From Archivesica marissinica (lineage: Eukaryota; Mollusca; Bivalvia; Venerida; Vesicomyidae), in NCBI GenBank assembly GCA_014843695.1, contig CM026394.1:37526738-37590737 (forward strand): DNA of 64,000 nucleotides, read 5' to 3'. Shown here in pieces: positions 27,301-39,300 of this stretch. The position numbers and the translations under genes are program-made. The notes beneath the pieces were generated by a model, which saw nothing but the letters and a program-made list of their open reading frames with translations, was not told the DNA's origin and did not search any database. Numbering within the stretch: the first letter of the stretch is position 1; each line of letters begins with the position of its first letter.

Positions 27301-30300
27301 AGTACAGTACTTCCAGCAATACACCATGAGTACAGTACTTCCAGCAATACACCATGAGTACAGTACTTCCAGGGATACACCATGAGTACAGTACTTCCAG
27401 CAATACACCATGAGTACTTCCAGCAATACACCATGAGTACAGTACTTCCAGGGATACACCATGAGTACAGTACTACCAGCAATACACCATGAGTACAGTA
27501 CTTCCAGCAATACACCATGAGTACAGTACTACCAGGGATACACCATGAGTACAGTACTACCAGCAATACACCATGAGTACAGTACTTCCAGCAATACACC
27601 ATGAGTACAGTACTTCCAGCAATACACCATGAGTACAGTACTACCAGCAATACACCATGAGTACAGTACTTCCAGGGATACACCATGAGTACAGTACTTC
27701 CAGCAATACACCATGAGTACAGTACTACCAGCAATACACCATGAGTACAGTACTACCAGGGATACACCATGAGTACAGTACTACCAGGGATACACCATGA
27801 GTACAGTACTTCCAGCAATACACCATGAGTACAGTACTTCCAGCAATACACCATGAGTACAGTACTTCCAGCAATACACCATGAGTACAGTACTACCAGG
27901 GATACACCATGAGTACAGTACTTCCAGGGATACACCATGAGTACAGTACTTCCAGGGATACACCATGAGTACAGTACTTCCAGCAATACACCATGAGTAC
28001 AGTACTTCCAGCAATACACCATGAGTACAGTACTACCAGCAATACACCATGAGTACAGTACTTCCAGGGATACACCATGAGTACAGTACTTCCAGGGATA
28101 CACCATGAGTACAGTACTTCCAGCAATACACCATGAGTACAGTACTTCCAGGGATACACCATGAGTACAGTACTTCCAGCAATACACCATGAGTACAGTA
28201 CTTCCAGCAATACACCATGAGTACAGTACTTCCAGGGATACACCATGAGTACAGTACTTCCAGCAATACACCATGAGTACAGTACTTCCAGGGATACACC
28301 ATGAGTACAGTACTTCCAGGGATACACCATGAGTACAGTACTTCCAGCAATACACCATGAGTACAGTACTTCCAGGGATACACCATGAGTACAGTACTTC
28401 CAGCAATACACCATGAGTACAGTACTTCCAGCGATACACCATGAGTACAGTACTTCCAGCAATACACCATGAGTACAGTACTTCCAGCAATACACCATGA
28501 GTACAGTACTTCCAGGGATACACCATGAGTACAGTACTTCCAGCAATACACCATGAGTACAGTACTACCAGCGATACACCATGAGTACAGTACTTCCAGC
28601 AATACACCATGAGTACAGTACTTCCAGCAATACACCATGAGTACAGTACTTCCAGCAATACACCATGAGTACAGTACTACCAGGGATACACCATGAGTAC
28701 AGTACTTCCAGCAATACACCATGAGTACAGTACTTCCAGGGATACACCATGAGTACAGTACTTCCAGCAATACACCATGAGTACAGTACTACCAGGGATA
28801 CACCATGAGTACAGTACTTCCAGCAATACACCATGAGTACAGTACTACCAGGGATACACCATGAGTACAGTACTTCCAGCAATACACCATGAGTACAGTA
28901 CTACCAGGGATACACCATGAGTACAGTACTTCCAGCAATACACCATGAGTACAGTACTTCCAGGGATACACCATGAGTACAGTACTTCCAGCAATACACC
29001 ATGAGTACAGTACTTCCAGCAATACACCATGAGTACAGTACTTCCAGCAATACACCATGAGTACAGTACTTCCAGGGATACACCATGAGTACAGTACTTC
29101 CAGGGATACACCATGAGTACAGTACTTCCAGCAATACACCATGAGTACAGTACTTCCAGGGATACACCATGAGTACAGTACTTCCAGCAATACACCATGA
29201 GTACAGTACTTCCAGGGATACACCATGAGTACAGTACTTCCAGGGATACACCATGAGTACAGTACTTCCAGCAATACACCATGAGTACAGTACTTCCAGG
29301 ATACACCATGAGTACAGTACTTCCAGGGATACACCATGAGTACAGTACTTCCAGCAATACACCATGAGTACAGTACTACCAGGGATACACCATGAGTACA
29401 GTACTACCAGGGATACACCATGAGTACAGTACTTCCAGGGATACACCATGAGTACAGTACTTCCAGCAATACACCATGAGTACAGTACTACCAGGGATAC
29501 ACCATGAGTACAGTACTTCCAGGGATACACCATGAGTACAGTACTTCCAGGGATACACCATGAGTACAGTACTTCCAGGGATACACCATGAGTACAGTAC
29601 TTCCAGGGATACACCATGAGTACAGTACTTCCAGGGATACACCATGAGTACAGTACTTCCAGGGATACACCATGAGTACAGTACTACCAGGGATACACCA
29701 TGAGTACAGTACTTCCAGGGATACACCATGAGTACAGTACTTCCAGCAATACACCATGAGTACAGTACTACCAGCAATACACCATGAGTACAGTACTTCC
29801 AGCAATACACCATGAGTACAGTACTACCAGCAATACACCATGAGTACAGTACTTCCAGCAATACACCATGAGTACAGTACTTCCAGCAATACACCATGAG
29901 TACAGTACTACCAGCAATACACCATGAGTACAGTACTACCAGGGATACACCATGAGTACAGTACTTCCAGCAATACACCATGAGTACAGTACTACCAGCA
30001 ATACACCATGAGTACAGTACTACCAGCAATACACCATGAGTACAGTACTACCAGCAATACACCATGAGTACAGTACTACCAGGGATACACCATGAGTACA
30101 GTACTTCCAGCAATACACCATGAGTACAGTACTACCAGCAATAAACCATGAGTACAGTACTTCCAGCAATAAACCATGAGTACAGTACTTCCAGCAATAC
30201 ACCATGAGTACAGTACTTCCAGCAATACACCATGAGTACAGTACTACCAGGGATACACCATGAGTACAGTACTTCCAGGGATACACCATGAGTACAGTAC

Positions 30301-33300
30301 TTCCAGCAATACACCATGAGTACAGTACTTCCAGCAATAAACCATGAGTACAGTACTTCCAGCAATACACCATGAGTACAGTACTTCCAGCAATAAACCA
30401 TGAGTACAGTACTTCCAGCAATACACCATGAGTACAGTACTTCCAGGGATACACCATGAGTACAGTACTTCCAGCAATACACCATGAGTACAGTACTTCC
30501 AGGGATACACCATGAGTACAGTACTTCCAGCAATACACCATGAGTACAGTACTTCCAGCAATACACCATGAGTACAGTACTTCCAGGGATACACCATGAG
30601 TACAGTACTTCCAGCAATACACCATGAGTACAGTACTTCCAGGGATACACCATGAGTACAGTACTTCCAGCAATACACCATGAGTACAGTACTTCCAGCA
30701 ATACACCATGAGTACAGTACTACCAGGGATACACCATGAGTACAGTACTACCAGCAATACACCATGAGTACAGTACTTCCAGCAATACACCATGAGTACA
30801 GTACTACCAGGGATACTAATTAACAAAATATTGGATTAAAATTGGTATGTGGAGTTCAGTCAAAAGCCAACAATATAGCAAAAATAAAACCACCACCAAT
30901 AAACATACATACCTGGGCATAGTACTTTAAACATTTATAGTTTTGACCTGATAAATTTACCCCACCCAGTTTTCTTGCAGTTGGGTCTCTGAATCAAGCA
31001 AATATAGGTCATATACATCAAATCTAGTCTGAGATCAAATTCTACAACTTATGCGGATATATTTATGCGGATATATTGTATTGTTATGTTATATTTCGGG
31101 TTTTATGCCTGCATCAGCACCATTTTGGGCTATATCGCCGGTGGGCAGTTTACCTAACAACACCTTAATTTCCTGGGCAGGCTCCAGCAGTTAACCAGTA
31201 CTTAAGTGCACCAACCTCTGTAAGAAACTGCCAACTTTTTCATATTAATGAGACACGGCCTGAGCGGGGCTCGAACCCGTGACCATCAGTGATGATAGGT
31301 TACAGTGGTATACAAGTCAGCGACCGTAACCACTCGACCACGGAGGTGGACAAAATATGATACAATTTGGTCATTGCCAGTAGACACATCAAATCAAGTC
31401 GGAGATCAAATTCTACAATTTATGTGGATAATTATGTTGTATAAATTCTACAATTTATGTGGATATGTTGTATAAATGTGGATATGTTGCATAAATGCAG
31501 ATATGTTGCATAAATGCAGATATGTTGTATAAATTGTACAATTTATGTGGATATTCTGCTGTTTTTGGCTACATTTATCAGTCAGCAGGGTCACATAGAA
31601 AGAGTGAAAGATGGCGATTCATGTAATTTGGTGGAAATGGGTCAAGGACGGAACCTGAGATGATCCTGATCACAAATTCCTCATCATTGTTAGATAGGGC
31701 AACATTAAACATTTAGATGATAACATTTATTACTTGATTGCGAAACACGTTCCTACAACTTGGGTAATAGAAAACCAAGCGATGTTGCTCAGTGTAATCC
31801 TTTGTTTTTACTGTTGGTCCGTAACCAGATGTCGAAGTAAGATAAATGTGAGTTTACCAAACGTTTGTTATTTTGCACCATCTATAACTGTATAGTTTAG
31901 CTCGATTGCGAAACAAGTTCTTACAACTTATATTAAATATTAATCACTCTCGAGACCTCATTCCTGATGGAATCCATCGTCACAAGTGAGAGAGAAGAGG
32001 TAACATGGAATTTAAATGCCTTGCCTAAGGGCCGATTGAAACAGCTCCAACGAGGCTCAAACTCTGAGAATTTCTTACATGAAGTGAACATGCTACCATC
32101 GCGCTATCACGACTTCCAAGACGATTGCTCTTGCTTACAATGTTAGTCTTTAATTTGACCTAATGACCTAGATACTTTAATTTGACCTAGATTTATGACA
32201 GACTGACCCATTTCCTCGTGGAAGTCGTGATAGTGCAGTGGATGCGCGTTCGCTTCAGGTGCGAAAGGTCCAGAGTTCAAGCCCCGCTGGAGCCGTTACG
32301 ATTGTGCCCTTAGGCAAGGCATTTAAATTCCACGTTGCCTCTTCTCTCTCCTTTATGGCGATGGATTCCATCAGGAATGAGGTCTCGAGAGTGATTAATA
32401 TAAGTTGAAAGAACTTGTTTCGCAATCGAGCTAAAATAAATTTGTATAAACATTTCCTCTGGTTGAACTAACCTGATCACTGGAGAGATTCCACACTCCA
32501 GTAACCTTGTCATACACTTGTTCCTGGGGAAGCAACCTCAATTGTTTGTTCTGTATCAAAGCCCCTCGTAGTTTCAGGTCTCGGTACAGCTTGGATGTTT
32601 CGTATGCCCTGTAGAGATATATAGGATCTTACATGAGTGTTGAATTCATACAATATTTTATGAAACGAGTTTCGGAATTTTGGCTCGCTTAATTTATACA
32701 AATTAATTTTAGCTCAATTGCGAAACAAGTTCTTTCAACTTATATTAATCACTCTCGAGACCTCATTCCTGATGGAAGCCATCGCCATGAAGGAGAGAGA
32801 AGAGGCAATGTGGAATTTAAATGCCTTGCCTAAGGGCACAATTGTAACGGGTCCAGCAGGGCTCGAACTCTGGATCTTTCGCACCTGAAACGAACGCGCA
32901 TCCACTGCGCTATCACAACTTCCATGCTTAATAGCCATTATGATTGTGCCCTTATGAAAGGCAATTAAATTCCACATCGCCTCTTCTCTCTCCCTCGTGG
33001 CAATTAAATTCCACATCGCCTCTTCTCTCTCCCTCATGGCGATGGATTCCATCAGGAATGAGGTCTCGAGAGCGACTTAACTAATGATGTAAAAACTTGT
33101 TTCGCAATCGAGCTAAAATCAGTTTGCATAAACTAAGAAAATAACAGAAACTGTGAACACCGATCTATGCACTGAGATCACTGTATTGAAACTGCGAACA
33201 CCGATATATACACTGAGATCAATGTATTAAAACTGTGAACACCGATATATATACCCTAAAATCACTGTATTGAAACTGTGAACACTAATTTATTGCACTG

Positions 33301-36300
33301 AGATCACTGTATTAAAACTGTGAACACGGATATATACACTAAAATCACTGTATTGAAACTGTGAACACAGATATATGCACTAAAACTACTGTATTGAAAG
33401 TGTGAACACTCACCTATGCAGTGAAATCACTGTATTGAAACTGTGAACACTCACCTATGTACTGAAATCACTGTATTGATGTTTGTTGTTGAACTGTGAA
33501 CACTCACCTATGCACTGAAATCACTGTATTGAAACTGTGAACACTCACCTATGCACTGAAATCACTGTATTGAAACTGTGAACACTCACCTATGCACTGA
33601 AATCATGTATTGAAACTGTGAACACTCACCTATGCACTGAAATCATGTATTGAAACTGTGAACACTCACCTATGCACTGAAATCATGTATTGAAACTGTG
33701 AACACTCACCTATGCACTGAAATCACTGTAGTAAACAATCTGGGAGAGCCTGGTATCTGAAATACAAAAAAGATATGACAGAATTCAAAAAGATTTTGAG
33801 AATAGCCTTCTGTAATAAATGGACTCTTCCATGATGGAATCCTGTATAGTGAGGTGTGTGGAGGTGAAAGTGTTAATCAAACCCATATTTCTGTAATAAA
33901 TGGACTCTTCCGTGATGGAATCCTGTATAGTGAGGTGTGTGGAGGTGAAAGTGTTAATCAAACCCATATTTCTGTAATAAATGGACTCTTCCGTGATGAA
34001 TCCTGTATAGTGAGGTGGTGGAGGTGAAGTGTTAATCAAACCCATATTTCTGTAATAAATGGACTCTTCCTGATGGAATCCTGTATAGTGAGGTGTGTGG
34101 AGGTGAAAGTGTTAATCAAACCCATATTTCTGTAATAAATGGACTCTTCCATGATAGAATCCTCTACAGTATAGACATGTATTTCTATAAAAGTGTTTGT
34201 TTATTATAGTGTCACCCATATTGAATGTTGGCCAGCAATTATTGACTTATGAGACACCTTTTTATGAACATCTGTACTTCCCGAATCCTATCCAAGCAGG
34301 CCATGCAATTGGTAACCATTATTTAACTAGCTGGCGGCTCACCAACCGGCCATATCAGAATGAACCCCCGACAAGATTCGAACCTTCGACCACCCGCTGC
34401 GTAGACGTACACCGTAACCACTAGGCAACAGAGACGGTATATATATTGGACTGTTCTTTAGTATTTACATTAACTGCAAAATGGCTGCCCTATAATCACC
34501 GTGGTTAGCATGCTCGCTTCTCACCAATGCAACCTGGGTTTGATCCTCAGACAAGGAAGTATGTGAGCTGGTTGGTGATCACCATTTTGGACAGGTGGGT
34601 TTTCTTCACCACGAATAACCACATAGATATAAGCTTTCATCCACTTGGTGAGAGTTAGCATTGAAAATAAAAGCGAAATATATCATGGAATTTCATTAGA
34701 ATTGTGTCGTACAATATATCATGGAATTTCATTAGAATTGCGTCGTAAAATATATCATGGAATTTCATTAGAATTGCGTCGTAAAATATATCATGGAATT
34801 TCATTAGAATTGTGTCGTAAAATATATCATGGAATTTCATTAGAATTGCGTCGTAAAATATATCACGGAATTTCATTAGAATTGTGTCATAATGAAACAA
34901 TTCTAATGCAATTCCATGATATATTTCCAGATATTTCAGTTACAAATAAGGAAATCACATTAATGATTTGGTATCAGCTACAATTATTTGAATTGTTTAA
35001 ACCCAGAATGCAAAGGGTTAATAAGCTTATACTTTAATCTCAGAATAAATCTCTACTTTGGCCATATAGCGTAGTTGAAATGGTTGTGAAACTAAAATAT
35101 GTTACCAAGTTTGTGAAAATAAATTCAAATCTTGTGTTGTTGCACTTTGTGAGGACGTATAGAGCTTCAGTTGTTCCGCGTAATTTCTGAAAACAAAATT
35201 CAAATAAGTTTCAAAACATACAATTTGACAGTCGCCAATGGTGACAAGTGCGACAAAACAAATACTGGAGCTAAGTGTTGTGAATTGGCGAAAATATTTG
35301 GCGCGTGTTTTACGTTTATTTATCGTCGTTACCGGTTGCCCATATGAACGACGCCTCCTGAAGAGATTAGTCATTTTAGATTTTTGGAGGATAGTGCAAT
35401 GATACAGACAGTGAGACCCATTCCAGAGTCTCCTCTGGTTCTTTTACGTGCACGGTGTAAAGCACTGACACGAGACCTCGGTTTAATGTCCCATCTGAAA
35501 GACTGTTAATTTTATTATGGTCAGACGGGGGATCGAACCTGCGATTCCTGGATTACCAGTCCAGCGTGTTACCACTGGGCTACAGATCCGTCTGCAAATG
35601 TATTTGGCGCAACTTTTTTGGGGTTTTTTAATACAATTTTTTTTTGGCACATGTGTTTTCAAATACATGACTTCAAATATTTATCTGTGAACTATATGGC
35701 TCTTAGTTGGCTCCAGGTTTTTCAAATTGGCTCCATTGTTTTTCAATTGGTGACAGTAGTGGCGCAGACAAAAATTCACACAGAGGGAACCCTGACATGG
35801 AAATATAAGTTGATGATAATTTAATTAAAGTTCATGTAAAGTTGGAGTCATGTTGTAGATAGACAAATGGACAAGAAACTACATATCGTGTGAACTGGTA
35901 CCTTACTTGTGAACAGGGAACCGGGTATAGCAATAGACCTTCTTCTGACACCAAGCAATATATGCGACATATGAAGGATTCTAATTTACTAACAAGAGGT
36001 GCTACCTTACTGTGAGCCATGAAAATCTGAAATCACGGCTGACACCCAATCGTTACCAAACTAATTTGTTTTACGCTTGCATCACGACGGGTAGTTTACC
36101 CAACAACACCTTTCCTGAGCAAGCTGCAGCAGTTAACCAGTACTAAGTACAAATACAAACCTCTGTAAGAATTTATTTTATTTATATTTCGGGTTTTACG
36201 TCTGCATCAGCACCATTTTGGGCCATATCGCCGGCGGGCAGTTTACCTAACAACACCTTTCCTGGGCAGGCTCCAGCGGTTAACCAGTACTTGGGTGCAC

Positions 36301-39300
36301 CAACCTACGTAAGAAACTGCCAACTTTTTCATATAAATGAGACACGGCTTGAGCGGGGCTCGAACCCGTGACCATCAGTGATGATAGGTTACAGTGGTAT
36401 ACAAGTCAGCGACCTTAACCACTCGACCACGGAGGCGGAGGGAGCCTCTGTAAGAAACTGCCATGAAACTTTTTCATATAAACAGACACGGCCTGAGCGG
36501 GCGTGGCTAGATCCTGTGACCATCAGTGATGATAAGTTATAGTGGTATACAAAGTCAGCGACAGTAACAACTCGACCACAGAGGCGGACCAAAACTAATT
36601 TAAATTGCCAGTTATTTAATCAGACGAATGATAGCTAGACGAGACATACGTGCTAGGTACCAGTATATTACATACAGATGGTAGCAAGAAATGTCTTACC
36701 GATTAAGACTATTTGGTTGATATGATTCTCTAACGTACAGGTATATTACATAAATATGGAAGTAAGATGACTTACGGATTGAGAGTTGGTTGATATGTTT
36801 ATCCAACGTACCGGTATATTACATAAATATGGAAGTAAGATAACTTACGGATTGAGCGGATTTCGTCGATATGTTTATCACGCAGTTTAGTCCTATTGCT
36901 GCAAAACAAAATAACCACATCACAATCTCTTTTTTGATAACAATATTGGCATGGTGATATTCACCAACCCAAGGGTGACATGCACCCACCCAAGGGTGAC
37001 ATTCACCCACTCAAAGGTGACATTCACCAACCCAAGGTGGGTGAAAAGGGTGACATTCACACACCCAAGAGTGACATTCACCCACCCAAGACAAGGGTGA
37101 CATTCACCTACCCATGGGTGACATCCACCAACCCAAGGGTGACATCCACCAACCCAAGGGTGACATTCACCCACCCAAGGGTGACATCCACCAACCCAAG
37201 GGTGACATTCACCATCCCCAAGGGTGACATTCACCCACCCAAGGGTGACATCATCCCCAAGGGTGACATTCACCATCCCCAAGGGTGACATTCACCCACC
37301 CAAGGGTGACATTCATCAACCCAAGGGTGACATCCACCAACCCAAGGGTGACATTCACCCACCCAAGGGTGACATCCACCACCCAAGGGTGACATTCACC
37401 CACCCAAGGGTGACATTCACCCACCCAAGGGTGACATTCACCCACCCAAGGGTGACATCCACCCACCCAAGGGTGACATCCACCCACCCAAGGGTGACAT
37501 CCACCCCCCAAGGGTGACATTCACCAACCCAAGGGTGACATCCACCAACCCAAGGGTGACATTCACCATCCCCAAGGGTGACATTCACCCACCCAAGGGT
37601 GACATTCACCCACCCACGGGTGACATTAACCCACCCAAGGGTGACATTCACCCACCCAAGGGTGATATCCACCCACCCAAGGGTGACATTCACCCACCCA
37701 AGGGTGACATTCACCCACCCAAGGGTGACATCCACCCACCCAAGGGTGACATCCACCAACCCAAGGGTGACATTCACCCACCCAAGGGTGACATTCACCC
37801 ACCCAAGGGTGACATTCACCCACCCACAGGTGACATTCACCATCTCAAGGGTGACATTCACCCACACAAGTACGGTACTAAAAACCACCCCTGTAAATAC
37901 CATGCAGTAAAACCTGTCTCTTAAGGCCACATGCTTTGGTCATACATCACTCTATTATTATTACATATTTAACCAGTTGTCAGAGACCACTGTTTGCCAT
38001 TCTCACAGGCTGTCAATCTTGACAAGTTTGACCTTTTAGCTTAATTTGACATTGTTTGTTTATTTGGGCTTTGCACCCGCACAAGCACCATTTTATACTA
38101 AATCGGTAGCTAAAATGTGTAACTAAATTGTTGTACAGAATATGTAAATGTTCATTGAAACCATGACAATGATTGTTCTATACTCGCCTATAAGACGACT
38201 TTTTCTACCACCAGTGACTTCTTGTTTATAAGCTAGTGCTAAAAATATTTTTTTAACCCTTTCCTTCATTTTATTTAGGTTAATATACTATTATATCTCC
38301 ATATAAATGACAGCCATTTAGCTATCATGCAGTGGATAAATAGTCGCCATATCTATCCCACCTCAATAGATATTACTGGGACTACATAAGATTTTGGCCT
38401 TTATTATGAACATTGGTTTGGCTACTACATTGTCAATGTATGTCGTATTGGTAATGGCGTCAAGGCATGCTTCTATGAGGGAAAGGGTTTATTATAAACA
38501 TTGGTTTGGCTACTACATTGTCAATGTATGTGGTATTGGTAATGGCATCAAGAGCTGCTTCTATGAGGGAAAGGGTTAAGATTTCACAATGTATGTGGTA
38601 TTGGTAATGGCATCAAGAGGTGCTTCTATGAGGGAAAGGGTTAAGATTTCACAATGTATGTGGTATTGGTAATGGCGTCAAGAGGTGCTTCTATGAGGGA
38701 AAGGTTAAGATATCACAATGTATGTGGTATTGGTAATGGCGTCAAGAGGTGCTTCTATGAGGGAAAGGTTAAGATATCACAATGTATGTGATATTGGTAA
38801 TGGCGTCGAGAGAGTTAAATGTGATTATGGTATTCATAATTACGTTTTAGAAAAGAAAGCAAGCTCCACCATGACACTGAACATTTCTTCAACTTGCACT
38901 GGCCAAATATGCAATTTATGCTTGTGTCCATTTTATCAATCCGTCTTGTATGTGAGTACATGCCAAAACCAACAGATTTCAGGACCAAAGTAGAGGGGGG
39001 GTCGTGTTATAGACGATATCGTCTTATAGGCAAGTATATACAATATATAAGACTATAATTTATACAATCCGGTACATATTGAGGTATGTACTGTGGTCTT
39101 ACAATATTGCAATATGATGCAGTACAGTAATACCCAGCCATATTTGGAGGATCATTCGCTTATAGACCCGTGGTGGTGGTTTTACGTTTATTTATCGTCG
39201 CTACCGGTTGCCCATATGAGCGACGCCTCCTGAAGAGATTAGTCATTTTAGATGTTTGGAGGATTGTGCAATGAAACAGACAGAGACCCATTCCTGAGTC

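Noticed and set aside
25868..30820. CRISPR-like array
   Set aside because: There are no unique spacers between repeats; it is a continuous 28-bp tandem repeat in eukaryotic DNA.
25837..30826. Many overlapping open frames ([15 protein letters not shown] types)
   Set aside because: Repeat artefacts of the 28-bp array; they recur in every frame in which the unit lacks stops.
36920..37930. WVNVTLG / KGDIHPP repeat proteins
   Set aside because: 21-bp array in BBS5 intron 3.
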